A DNA stretch of 64,000 nt from Plantago ovata (taxonomy: Eukaryota > Streptophyta > Magnoliopsida > Lamiales > Plantaginaceae). The notes under the pieces are model-generated. The model had not been told where the DNA came from. It saw only the letters and a list, made by a program, of their open reading frames with translations, and did not search any database. The DNA lies in the NCBI GenBank assembly GCA_028274465.1, contig CM051457.1:56084425-56148424 (forward strand). Direction: 5' to 3'. Positions within the stretch are counted from its first letter, which is position 1. Every line of letters starts with the position of its first letter. Shown here piece after piece: positions 33,826-47,169 of the stretch. The translations under genes and the position numbers were made by a program.

Positions 33826-34170
33826 CATTCATGTTTATCTCTGTTAACAATTCCTCCATAAGTTATCTTTTCCCATTTGGTAGACTCAGCTACATAATTC
33901 ATCGCTAAAATGTTAACATAATTTGGATCAGTCAAATAGAATAATATTCTAGGGCAAATTTCCACACAACCTTTAAAGGTTTGTCATTTCAAGCATTAAG
34001 GATCAAGATACATTTGTAAGAGGACTAATGAAAGAATACCGGCTTCATCATGATGAGCCGAAGAAGAAGAGGAAGAGCGCCTGGAGGGCTGAGTGGCACG
34101 TGGAGCTGACATGCCTCCGGAGGAGGGTGGAACGTAGGCCAGATCTTGCAATCCCCATTGCCATTGTCAT

Positions 34171-34664
34171 AGACTGACAGTGTGTTCTTGTCTTTCACTT
34201 GTGCTGCTTTATTTGGATTGTTGAATGAAAAATGAACTTGGGAAATATTCAGATCAGATCAGGGTACCATACGTTCCTACTTATTTGCAATGCAGTTGGG
34301 AAAAAACAAAAAACTTTTATACCATAAAATAAATAGACTTCCTATTTCGTTTTAATGATTCTTTAAATTTTCGAAATCAACGTTCCGTGAATGAAGATCA
34401 CACACGCATGTGTTTAGTCGAAGCGTATGACCTGTACATTCACTGAAGTACAGAAACCACAACAATGAAGCTTACAGGAATGCAGCATTCTGATATCTAT
34501 TACATAATGTTTCCTGAACAAAACTGAAACTATAAAGCTGAGAATTAGCCACACATTCATTCTCAGTCGCACGGTTCTGCTAAACATCGAACACACATAC
34601 AAACACTTGATCAAACAACTACCAGAAACCAGCTATGCATCAATATTAGTTGGCGATATGCTCT
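34171..34664. other. Spacer between the COX6A pseudogene and the HSL2-like gene
   Basis: Holds the former COX6A upstream region and the 3' UTR of the HSL2-like gene. I see no gene in it. Confidence 0.6.
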
Positions 34665-37600
34665 TCACTTGGAACTATGAGATGAATGTTCCCTGAGCAA
34701 TTCAACGACTCTTCTCATGGAAGGCCTGCTGGTTGGTGATTCCGCGATGCATGACAAAGCCACTTTCAAAACCTTCGCCACTTCATTGTATATGATAGAA
34801 GCCTTCATCCTTGGGTCTAATATTCGATCCAAGCAGGGAACATCTATGCTTCCCGTGGAGTCATCGCATCCTAGTTCTGGAGATGACAATGCAATGTCTT
34901 TGACCCAATGTACAATGTTCTTGTTCTCCCCGAATGATGGATCGTTTGGCCTTTTACCAGTTATTAGTTCCAATAACACCACTCCAAAGCTATAGACATC
35001 GCTCTTCTCCGTAACTTTCATGGTATATCCATATTCTGAAATATTTGTGAAGAACAATGTTAGATACTAGCAGTATGTAGTCCTGTACTAAAACTAAGCC
35101 ATTAGGTAAAAGAATAAGCAACTCACCGGGTGCGATATAGCCGAAAGAACCAGCAACACGGGACATGACTTGATCACCCTCAATGTCATCTCGCTTCAAT
35201 ATCTTTGCCAATCCAAAATCGGCAACCTTGGGCTTGAACTCTTCATCTAATAAAATGTTGTTAGATTTGACATCTCTGTGCACTATTGCTGGCACGCAGT
35301 CGTGGTGCAAATAGGCCAACCCATGAGCTGCCCCGATGGCAATGGCGTACCTCGTAGGCCAGTCCAACAGGACACCAGTTTTCCCTCCATGCAAAACATC
35401 TCCCAAACTCCCATTCTCCATGTAATCATACACCAACACCCTAAAATCATCACCAACACAACTAAACAACAATCTTACGATGTTACCATGTCGAATTCTT
35501 GACAGCGCTTCCACCTCTGATCGGAATACGTCCTCTGATTCTGCAGGTCCTTTTGTCTCCCAGAGCCGCTTCGCTGCCACGGACTGCCCCGTCTTCAAAC
35601 TGATCCGGTAAACCTGGCCAGATCCACCAGACCCAATAATGTTCTTATCAGTCAACGAGGCTACAACATCCTCCTCATCAAACCAGACCCGTTGGAATGA
35701 CATGATTTTCCATGAATGCTTATTTCTGCTACTGAAAATGAACTTTCTGGTCTTGACCAATAGCCAAACAAGTGACAGGATAAGCACTATCGACAGAATG
35801 GACAGAACCACCACCAGTACCCAGCTAACTGGTTTGGATCTTGAGCATGGAGGAAGCGGCTTCAGATTCGGACTACACAAGCCCAGATTACCCGTGAAAC
35901 TCGAAACAGAAAAGTCATTAGCAAAGCCAATTGGCACCCTACCTTGAAGTCTGTTACTGGAAACATTGAACTCGATGAGCTTGAGATTACCCAACTCCTG
36001 TGGAATCACCCCAGAAAGCGAATTATTCGAAAGATCCAAGTAATTCAACACTGGTAAACTCCCAAGCGCAGCTGGAATCCCACCGGAAAATTTGTTATCC
36101 GATAAGTCCAACTGTGTTAACTCCTTCCAAGCACCAACATTCTTTGGAATCTCACCACTGAAGCCATTTTCCTGAATGCGAAGCTCTTGTAAGCTTGTCA
36201 ACTTAACAACACAGGCAGGCAATTCACCCGAAAACCGATTCCCACTCAAATCCACCTTCTTCAACTCTTCCAAATCGCAAAACTCCGGCGGCAACTTCCC
36301 CGAAAAGCTATTCCCAGAGATCAAAAGCTGCTCTAGTCCCTTGGCACGCGAAACCGAAGATGGAAAGAAACCTTCCAACCTATTGCCCGTCAACTCAACA
36401 AGTTCAAGACCATCAAAACTTAAGAACCCATCAGGCACTTCTCCAGACAAATCATTTCCTTGCAGCCGAACGTACGTTAGACTCGTACACTCACCATAAG
36501 AATCCGGTATAGGCCCCGAAAAACTGTTATCGAAAACGATCAAACGCCGAAGACTGCTCCCGTGACACAAGCTCTTCGGCAACCGGCCTTCCAAATCATT
36601 CCCAGAGACATCAATCTCTTCCAAACCCGAATTCAAACCCAACGACTCCGGTAAAGCTCCTGATAACCTATTGTTAAACAGCTTCAGATTGTTCAATCTC
36701 GTGTTCAAACTCAAAACACTCGGGATTTGACCTTCTAAATGATTGTCATTCAACTGTAAAGACTCGAGACTTAAACCTGCTAAACTCTCAGGTATTTTAC
36801 CAGTCAGGTTATTCAACGAGGCATCGAAATTCGACAACTTCGTCAGGTTCGAAAACACATCCGGTAGCTCCCCGGAGAGACGGTTGGAGAACAGTTCGAT
36901 CTGTTCCGCATTTACCAACCGGCCAATACTCTCCGGGACTCTTCCGGTGAGGTTATTGTTGGAAACATCCAAGTTCGTAATCGAGGTTAGGTTTCCGATC
37001 GAATCAGGTATTAGGCCAATCAGGTTCGAGTACTGAACAACCAAATTCTCAAGGTTTGTCAACCGGCCGATGCTCTCCGGCAACGGACTCGGCTGGAAAG
37101 GGTTGACGGAGAGGACTAGGTGAGTTAACTGAGTCAACTCGGTCAGAAACTCAGGGATGGAGCCGTTGAGCAGATTCGAACCGAGTGAGAGGACCTGCAG
37201 GTTTCTCAAATTGACGAAAGTGTGAGGAATCTCGCCGGAGAAATTGTTGATGGAGAAGTCTAAGGAGGTGAGATTCGGAAACTGGAGGGGGAAATCGGGT
37301 AGGTTTCCGACGAAGGTGTTGGTGGAGAGGTTTAGGGTTTGGAGGTGAGAACAGAGTGAGATGGAATCGGAGGTGACGTCACCGCCGATGTAGTTGTTGG
37401 AGAGGTCGAGGTCTCGGAGAGAGGAAATGCGGCAGAAATCGGCCGGGAAGGTGCCGGTGAGGTTGAAGCCGGCGAGTGAGATTGAGACTACGTCGTTTGG
37501 GGAGTTGCAGGTGACGCCGGTCCAGTTGCAGGGAGCGTTTGGTGAGGAGAGGGTCCAGTCGTCGAGCTGTCGGTTGGGGTCGTTGAGCTGGGCGGTTTTG

Positions 37601-37695
37601 ACGCGGAGGAGTATTGCAGCGTCCCTGTTTGATGAAATGCCTATGTGGATGAAGCAAGTGAGGAGTAGTAGGAGGAGAATTTTGTGAAGAGTCAT
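34665..37695 (-). CDS. HSL2: HAESA-LIKE 2-type leucine-rich-repeat receptor kinase
   Basis: Two exons on the minus strand: exon 1 is 37695-35127 (donor CCCG|GTGAGT) and exon 2 is 35035-34665 (acceptor ATTTCAG). They join in frame inside the APE motif (APEYGYTMK), giving about 979 residues, normal for the family. In order: signal peptide ([19 protein letters not shown]); LRR N-terminal cap (CNWTGVTC); some 20 leucine-rich repeats; a membrane segment ([20 protein letters not shown], about residue 625); then a kinase. The kinase has the glycine loop GSGGSGQVY, Lys in [15 protein letters not shown] (an RD kinase) and DFGLA. Arabidopsis HSL2 sits in the plasma membrane and perceives IDA-type peptides with SERK co-receptors to control organ shedding (established for the family). 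The sequence looks intact. The single intron near the APE motif fits the HAESA/HSL group. Confidence 0.88.
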
Positions 37696-39264
37696 TGTTT
37701 GTTTTCAGTGAGAGTCACATGAATGAATGAATGAAGGAAAAAGGTGAATTCAGAGATTGTTGTGGAGAAAGTGAGTGTCTGTTGAACAGAGGAAGAAGAA
37801 GAGACAAACGGTTGAAGTTAAAAAGTTGCAGAGTGGGGAGTGGACTGGAATCACTGGATGATTGATAGTGAACAAGTGGAGATCGAGCTGCATGGAAGAT
37901 TATTACAAAATGGGGCCTCAAGATTCTTTTCACATTTCTGGTCCTACTCCTACCGACTATACACACTACACAGTACACACACTATCAGCAAACGTAAAAG
38001 GAATATTTTTGCATTCAAACCATTTTGATGTTTTTCAAAATGAACTTCAACGTTTGTTTTATTTTTAATTACACGAAAATTTTTTACATAAATTTTCAAC
38101 TTAAACAAACTTTAACACGGTTAAATTTTAAGGGCGGTAAATTAACATATTCCTCTCCTTAATCTTAATCTAGACAAACAAAGAATGGCGATCAAAAGAA
38201 AGAAAGAAGCATCGACAAAACCACCCGACGAACATTCAAGTGCAAACATAGAAAAGGTTTGAATTTGAATGCAAACTAAATTTTTTCCAAATGTAAATAT
38301 AGTGGTGCATGGAAGCGCTGCTAATGAATTTTCACATTACTGCAACTAATTTTGTACTGCTGCTAATGAATTTTGGAAGCTGTATTCAGTATTGTTTGTT
38401 TAGGCGCGTATGTATTTTTTGTATATATAATATAATAGTAAATGGATTACTGCCAGTACAAACCAATTCCATTCAGCTTCAAATACAAGAGCGGACCCGG
38501 GGCAGTGGGCCTCCGCCCTCTCAAAAAAAAAAATTCAGGTAGAATTTATGATTTTTCTAATTTTATAAATGTAATTTTTACGATTTTAGAATTTTTGCCC
38601 CTCCTATTCCGAACTTCCAAAAAATAATATATTTATAATTTCGCTCCCTAACCTTAATTATTGGTTCCGTCCTTCACATTATCTCAACAACACAACATGT
38701 TGCATTGGATTTCGTATGATGAGAGAGTATACAGGATGATCACGGTTTAAGATGACAATTATATTAGATGTTTTTGTGTAATATGGTACACCGCCCTGGT
38801 ACACAGGGGCGAAGGCATGCTCATGTTGACCCGTGGTTGCACGGGTTGAAATGGGCAAATTTTTTTTTAGTAATGCTATTATTAGTTATTTGTAAGTAAC
38901 ACACGAGTTAATTTAGCTTTATTTATAATTTTGGTTAAATAGTATCCCTATATTTAGTCATGTAAGTATGTTAGTTTAGTTTTAGACATAAATTTAGTTA
39001 ACTTCATAGTTTAATAGTGCTATTTTTAGTCCTTAAATATTAGCCTAGGCGTAATAGTGCTATTTTTAGTCATTAAGTATGGTATTATTTTTTTATATCC
39101 ACATTTTAATTTTTTGTTAGAAAATTTTATATTAATAAACACTACTATGTGATTTTTTTTAATGCTTTTTAAACTTCACTAAATAAAACACACTGGTTTT
39201 TAGAAAAATTTGGCTCGCCTCTGCTGGTACAAGTATACACGCATACATAGCAGGTAACATAGAA
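37696..39264. other. Upstream region of the HSL2-like gene and spacer
   Basis: The first few hundred bases (37696-38050) should hold the promoter and 5' leader of the minus-strand receptor kinase gene. I cannot point to a certain TATA box. Around 38480-38660 the GAGCGGACCCGGGGCAGTGGG ... CCGTCCTT pattern resembles repeats common in plant intergenic DNA. Around 38770-39240 there are further repeat-like remnants. No gene is seen. Confidence 0.45.
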
Positions 39265-40586
39265 GGGGCTTTCTATTCTCAGGTCTACTTCGTACGGACC
39301 TGAGCATATGTATTCATTAGATCGCTGCCACATGGCACTTAGTTTAATCTGATCCCCTCTTCTTAGTTCAAAGCTATTTTACATATAATTTTCGGTACGA
39401 TCTATTAAAATTTATATTTTTTAATTTAAAAAAATCCGCCTAAAATATAAGTTGCCCATAGTGCCCTTTCTTTTCATATATATTCTTATATTGAAAAAAT
39501 AGTTTTTTGAAAATTAAAGTTTTATATAAGTACGCTCCTAAAATCATATATTAATCATTTAACCTTCTAATTAATCATCAATATGTGTGTTAATTCAAAT
39601 TAATTAAATATAACAATCATTATTTATCCAGAATATACGAAGAACCCTAATCTAATCATCAATTTTCCCCTCTTCGATCTTCATCGCAGAAGATGACTGA
39701 TCTGCAAGACTGCATCTCTTGGTAAAATTTGTACTTACAAACTTCCTTCTTCACCGAATTGTGCATCGATGTGTGATGAATAGAGCTATCTATTAGTATT
39801 GGTGGTGGTAATTATTAAATACGTACGCAAGATCAGGATGATGAGATGCAAAGAATCAATGATGCTACTATTACTACTTTCCGTCTTCATCATCTATATA
39901 TTAATTATACAAAGATTGGTATGCTATGATGATCATGCTTTTCGATACATTTAAATTGTGGAAATGTTTTATGAGATTGAAGAAGAACATCTTAGTCGAT
40001 CAATCAGAATTGAATTGGAGAAATTTGATTCGATCTGATTTTTATTTTAAGGAATTAAGTATAATAATTTTAATTTTGATTAAATTTGTGGAAGAATGGT
40101 TTATGAGATTGAAGAAGAACATCTTGGTCGATCAATCAGAATTGAATTGGAGGAATTTGATTCTGATTTTTATTTTAAGGAATTAAGTATAATAATTTTA
40201 ATTTTGATTAAATTTGTGGAAGAATGGTTTATGAGATTGAAGAAGAACATCTTGGTCGATCAATCAGAATTAAATTGGAGGAATTTGATTCTGATTTTTA
40301 TTTTAAGGAATTAAGTATAATAATTTTAATTTTGATTAAATGAATTTTAATTACATATTTCAATTTTTTTAAAGTATTTTTATTCATTTTAAAGATTTAA
40401 TAAAAAAATATAAATTACTAAAATTAATGAATAAGTTATGGGGTATAAGTGTACATTCAAAATTAATAATTAAAATGAAATTATTTAGTATTAAAATAAT
40501 AACTTCGTACCAGTGCCACGTGGCATCGATCTAATGGAGACCTGTGCTTAGGTCGGTACGAAGACGACATGAGAATAGAAATCTCC
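39265..40586. mobile_element. Mutator-type (MULE) non-autonomous element
   Basis: 75-bp terminal inverted repeats at 39265-39339 and 40512-40586 (outer ends GGGGCTTTCTATTCTC and, inverted, GGAGATTTCTATTCTC). A perfect 9-bp target duplication, AACATAGAA, flanks them at 39256-39264 and 40587-40595. Long inverted repeats with a 9-bp duplication are the mark of Mutator-like elements. The 1.3-kb body has no transposase. It contains a three-copy tandem repeat (39960-40346). Confidence 0.9.
39960..40346. repeat. Three-copy tandem repeat, about 130 bp, inside the MULE
   Basis: The marker ATGAGATTGAAGAAGAACAT recurs at 39971, 40103 and 40231, spacings 132 and 128 bases. The unit is open as EIEEEHLGRSIRIELEEFDS in one frame across two copies, but nothing suggests a real protein. 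Confidence 0.85.
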
Positions 40587-40595
40587 AACATAGAA

Positions 40596-41532
40596 TTATA
40601 TTAAATTTTGGAACGGGTGGAAATTTAAGTTAAAAGAAATGTAGATGAAATAAAACAACAGAATCAGCTCCAAAGCATTTTAACCGGAAGTGTCTAAGAA
40701 AAAGAAGACAACGTAACAACAAAACGTAAGCTTCAAAACTTGGTCGCATGGCAAATTGTGAAGGTGAAATGGAATTTATCTAGAACATGAATCAAGTTAA
40801 CTTTGTTGTGCTAATGATTTTGCACTTTGACTGTTTGGTACAAAGCCTAAAAAGGTAGTAGAAGATTATATTCTTCATTCTGAAAATGGATAGTTTTGTG
40901 AAGAAAAATCAACTATTCTTGGAATTTGAGTATCAAGTAGTACTTTGGATTAGGGAGAACCGCGTTTGGCAATGTGCATAATTTGGGGGAAAGTGTTGCT
41001 TTGCTTAACTGCAAGCTCATCTTAGTAACTTTTTAATTAGAATAGACACCTATAATGATGATAATGATTAAGGTAAAATAGTACGTTCGGTCCACATGGA
41101 TAAGGAAATCAAATCTTATTGTCTTCAAGAAGTTGGGAAACGGAATCCGAAACAAAACGAATACGTGAAAACGTCAAAATTAAAAAAAGTAGGAAATAAG
41201 TTTCCGACAGGGAAACATTTCGAAAACATTTCCTAAGGAAACACGGGATCATTTGAAGTTTTGGTGCTTCCTAGGTTTTCAATGATATGCTACATAATTA
41301 GAATTAGTGCCTCATCAGACTACATGAGTTACCCTATAGAGGAGGATAGGAAACAATCATTGGAAGAAGAAACCTCGAAATTTTAACCACTACTTCAAGG
41401 CGTTCTCTAATAACTATGACACTTGTAAGATTAGGGTAATCATGAAATAAGGACAGTCTGAAAGTCAATTTTATCCTCGGACTGACATGACTACCTTCGA
41501 AATGTCAACTACTCTAGAGTAGGAGTTATAAG
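40596..41532. other. Intergenic, no gene seen
   Basis: AT-rich spacer. The last five bases (41528-41532, ATAAG) are the left duplication of the solo LTR. The stretch before it may contain the broken 5' end of the SINE. Confidence 0.5.
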
Positions 41533-42403
41533 TGATGAAAGTATTTTTGACACGTTCATTTAGTCTTTTTTGCCTTCTTTTGCTATCTTTGAGTGTAGTT
41601 TTTGTAGAATAGTGTCACGTTTTGTTTGTTTTGCATTTCTCAGGTGCTTAGGTACAAAATGATGGAATTGAGCTTAAACGTAGCATTTTGGACTCATCTC
41701 TATTCCATCAAGATATTGAGATTTGGGCATTTCTACCGCTAGTGACAATCGGTGGTAACTTGTATCATTTCTCTTACTTTTGGATTTGAGAATGTTTGTG
41801 TATGTTTGTTATTCATATATGATGATGTTTTACTCCATTATTGTCATGATTAGCTAAATCTCCATTGTTGGTGGTAGAATGTAGACTTGATAACTTGGGT
41901 TATGATTATGCTTGTTGTGCTTTGAATTGTTCTTTAAGATCTAAGTAGCCAATACATATCTTCGAATTACAAGGTAGTGACAGCCCTTGTTGTCACTTAA
42001 TACTTCTAGATCCGTACAATCAGGAGCAGCCAACTCCGTATAATCGAATGCAAAGCATGTGACAGCTTTGTGGTCAAATAATACTTCTTTATTGTATGTT
42101 TAACGTTCATAGCATGTTTGAAAGTTGTAACCCATGGCTTATCATTTCTACTAAGCTACCACCAACATCTTTCTCTGTTTGATTTATCTTGCTCTTGATA
42201 GTTTCTGATTTGCATGAGTGTTCGGTTTATCCTTATAACAAACTTGCTAGTTGGTTGAAAGTGATTGTTTTACACTAAACATAGCCACGTTAAGTCCTTA
42301 GAGAACAACACTCGGGACCATCTTGCCATTGCACTAAACCATTTTGTGTAGTGATAAGTGTTCTTTGACTTATACAAATTTAATTTTGATTCTAACGACA
42401 TCA
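41533..42403 (+). mobile_element. Solo LTR of the Athila-like family B group
   Basis: 871 bp from TGATGAAAGTATTTTTGAC to ACGACATCA, flanked by a perfect ATAAG duplication (41528-41532 and 42404-42408). It matches the family B LTR read on the minus strand (shared GTAGAATAGTGTCACGTTTT, and the TAGCTAAATCT...GTTGGTGGTAGAATGTAG region). It is about 500 bp shorter and lacks the palindrome array. A lone LTR with duplication is the usual product of recombination between the two LTRs. Confidence 0.9.
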
Positions 42404-42556
42404 ATAAGGTGGTCTAGCGGAAGAGAGGTGGGTAGTGAAGGAGAGGTGCAGGGTTCGATCCCCAACGGAGACATAAGACGGTTTCGGTGTGGAGATATAA
42501 GGTGGTTTAGAATATTGTATAATAATACTGTAGAAGTAGTTGTAATATTTGACGTT
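42404..42556 (+). mobile_element. tRNA-derived SINE (3' part)
   Basis: RNA polymerase III A box TGGTCTAGCGG (42410-42420) and B box GGTTCGATCCC (42452-42462), 31 bases apart. A tRNA-unrelated body follows, ending in GTTTAAAAAAAC. The spacing and tail fit a plant SINE. The solo LTR is inserted just before the A box, so the first bases of the SINE are probably upstream of 41533. Confidence 0.7.
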
Positions 42557-42783
42557 TAAAAAAACTCTAGCACTAGAGTGCAGACGTAGACCTACTCCTA
42601 ATAGAAATAATTGATGACACTCATGATTACCTAGAGTACTGTCCAAATGAGCAATCTCCACCTATAATTAAATACTAGGCCTGGACTGATAAACAGACTT
42701 TATACTTCTGATAATACTCGAGAAGTGATTGATATTGCTATTTAAAAAAAATATATATATATAAAAAAAAATTAAAAAAAAAT

Positions 42784-44979
<2,196 letters not shown>

Positions 44980-45729
44980 TGATGAGAGTAGGAATCCTTC
45001 ATGTAGCTTCCTCGTACCTGAAATAGACTGGAGGGGGGAATTAGTACCTCGTGCCCGGTCTATCAAGGATCAGACCGAAGGGACGACTTTACGTGTAGGG
45101 AGTTGAAGGGCTTCCCTAGTAAGAGTAGTAAATGTGGTAGGTGAGTGGTAGGTGAGAGCTATAATTGTTTACCTAGGGATTATGAATGAGTCCCTTTATA
45201 TACTTGTAGTATTTTATTGTCACTTTATGTAGGATCGTGACAAGTGTCCGACTAAGATTGAAGCCTCCTTTGGCCCAAGCCCATTAAGAAGGTCCATGGG
45301 CTTTGACCCAAACATCTTGACTAGGGTTTGGAGGGCATTATTGACTTGTCGGGTCTCATGGAATATTCTAGGAGGCGGGCCCCATGGGGACCGACCATGG
45401 GTGGTCGACCTGGGTCCTCGTGCCTTCCTCAGATATTCATGGTCCGAGTAGTGCTCTGCCTAGTCTCTTTTGGAGGGTGTCACATTGACGTAAGTTCCTC
45501 CCCGAGCCTTAGAGATGCTCCTCGCGCCCCACAGCTGTCTTGTCCTTGTAGTAAGCTTATCTTGAGGGTCGGCCTCACAGTGATGATCGGACCATATGTT
45601 GGTCGAGCCACACTTAAGTGACATACTTGGGTGTGGTCGCGCCCCTTGAGGGACGACCCTTGATGCTTCGTCTTGCTCTTAGACCGCTCCAGTTCGTACA
45701 TGCGGATTGGGCATATTTTAACACCAACA
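44980..45729 (-). repeat. Tat-B 3' LTR
   Basis: 750 bp. On the minus strand it starts TGTTGGTGTTAAAATATGCC at 45729 and ends CTCTCATCA at 44980. It carries a minus-strand TATATAAAGG box (rc of about 45193-45205). The minus strand just before the LTR reads AAAACTAGAGGGACATA, a good polypurine tract. Confidence 0.7.
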
Positions 45730-46407
45730 TATGTCCCTCTAGTTTTCAAGTATCTTTGTAGAAGATAGTTGAGGAACTATGTTGAAATAGAGGTTGAGCA
45801 GGGCCTCGACTACTAGTGGGCGAAAAAAGATTTCCGTATTCGTGTCTTGGTAACTTTCCCTCCTCCTATATCCCCCTCCCCCCTTTTTATAGGGTGCGAG
45901 CAGACGTTGCTCGGACCTTATAAAAGCGGTATATTTACTGGGTAGAGATCGGATCCGGGTAAGTATTCCTTGGTGGAAGTAGGGTTCTCGATTTTTTGCC
46001 TCTTCGATATTCTTCTTGTTAATTGTCTCGAGGAGACAATTGTAAGGTGATGGAATGGAGTGACTTCCTTCCGCTTTTTCTTTTTCTTGGCACTTTCTGT
46101 CTCGAGGATCCTTGTGAGACAGTGGCTCCTCGGTACCATATCAAGGCATTCTCTTGAATTTTCCTTCTCGGTTGATCGGTCCCTCATCGCTCTACGGGCT
46201 ATTTACACGACACGGTCCTCGCTCCACGAATTACCTTAGGTGGCTAGGTAACCCGCGTTCTCTCGAGAAGGTGTGTCGATGCGGGAGCGTGAAGGGCAGA
46301 TTGGTAAATTCACCAGGCGGCTGTGATCTGGACCGTTGATAGTGGACACGTGTTCAGACCAGATGGAGCGAGGGTAGGTGACGGTTCGTATTCCCGAGAT
46401 ACCCTTC
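45730..46407. other. Upstream region of the Tat-B antisense gene
   Basis: Starts with the reversed polypurine tract (45730-45747). The rest is non-coding and leads into the + strand promoter at 46408. Confidence 0.5.
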
Positions 46408-46415
46408 TATAAATA
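46408..46415 (+). promoter_or_regulatory. TATA box of the Tat-B antisense gene
   Basis: TATAAATA followed by GGCC, on the + strand. It is about 220 bases before the leader intron (46629-47168; donor CCAA|GTAAGT, acceptor CCTTTTAG) and well placed to drive the gene at 47170. Confidence 0.6.
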
Positions 46416-47169
46416 GGCCAAGTCTGAATCATTCTTCAATTTTCGCAACCCTTTTATTCAGAGCATAGAGAGAGAGCAAGGGGCACTTTAGAGTGATCGA
46501 CGAACATACTGATCGATACCAAGACATATCGAGGAACCCTTTCAGGCGGTTGACTTGTGCATTTTCCGGCGAAGTTCAGATTTCCGGTGCAGTTTCCGTC
46601 TTCAGGCCTTTCACTAAAACTTTTCCAAGTAAGTTCTCCTTCTAAATCCTTCAATTTCGTGCTCCAAATAATGTATATTCATAATGCAAGCCGCTACTTC
46701 TTTTGTTCTTGAAATTTTTGGCCTGATTTTGAGTTTAGATGCCTGAATCTCTGCCGGAATGTGCCTAAGGCATGTATGAATGGACCATTATGGACTGTAG
46801 ACAAGCATGTTTTTCCCCCTTTTAATTTTTCGCAATTCCCCCTTGCCTCCTTAGGATAGCCTTCAATACCGTGAAATATGCTGCTCGGACCTGTAGACTT
46901 TTAATTCTCGTTGGATTTTTAGCAGTTGGTAGATCCTCGTTGCTCGATCCCATATGTTTATGCTCTTCGATTTTGTATGTTTATGCTATGCTCTTACTTG
47001 TGCTCTTCGTTTTCCTGGCATGCTTGTCGTTTTTGTAGAGTAACTTCTTGTTATCTTGTATTTTTTTGAGATTTTTCTCCGTTCGGGAGGTCGAACATAA
47101 CAAAATACATAAATGGACCTCTCGGAGTATCACCAACCATCCTTAACTTTTTCTGTCCTACCTTTTAGG

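Larger units (their letters stand above)
17432..33849 (+). mobile_element. Copia element (Copia-1) carrying two nested insertions
   Basis: LTRs of about 271 bp: 17432-17702 and 27991-28241 continued at 33831-33849. Target duplication ATTCC at 17427-17431 and 33850-33854 inside COX6A exon 2. The primer site TGGTATCAGTAG follows the 5' LTR at 17703, and a GGGGGGA purine tract precedes the 3' LTR. The coding region runs gag, protease, integrase, RT, RNase H, which is Copia order. The LTRs differ at about six bases plus small indels by eye (around 2%), so it is older than Tat-A. It has frameshifts near 19245, 25056 and 26368 and is split by the Athila-like element, so it is no longer autonomous. 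Confidence 0.95.
16855..34170 (-). pseudogene. COX6A: COX6A pseudogene (mitochondrial cytochrome c oxidase subunit 6a), split by nested retrotransposons
   Basis: Four exons in order on the minus strand. Exon 1 is 34170-34040 (mitochondrial-targeting-like MAMGIARSGLRST, then SAHHDEA). Exon 2 is 33904-33850 plus 17431-17356 (KWEKITY, then SQGHPHHYEPP). Exon 3 is 17260-17218 (PYLHIRNKEFPWG). Exon 4 is 16904-16855 (PDGLFEEK). Splice sites are good (G|GTATTC, TTTTAG|, CCA|GTATGT, GTGTAG|, G|GTAAAC, TTGCAG|) and the phases match. These peptides are diagnostic of plant COX6A, a nuclear-coded inner-membrane subunit of complex IV. A Copia element inserted inside exon 2; its duplication GGAAT (minus strand) lies within the coding sequence. 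There are also frameshifts in exon 1 (near 34123-34130), in exon 2 (near 17415-17425) and a one-A gain in exon 4 (near 16885) that changes the C-terminus. Introns are kept, so this is a duplicated gene copy and not a retrocopy. Confidence 0.9.

Noticed and set aside
34990..35126. Read-through extension of the HSL2 frame past the APE motif
   Set aside because: A good GTGAGT donor and a matching acceptor join the true kinase continuation at 35035.
40096..40314. Small protein gene in the MULE
   Set aside because: It is the open phase of a tandem repeat with no start context or homology I recognise.
42404..42480. Functional tRNA gene
   Set aside because: A and B boxes are present but the sequence between and after them does not form a tRNA cloverleaf that I can see; the long unrelated tail fits a SINE.
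45328..45749. Open frames in the Tat-B LTR region
   Set aside because: They lie inside an LTR with a minus-strand TATA box and have no recognisable domain.
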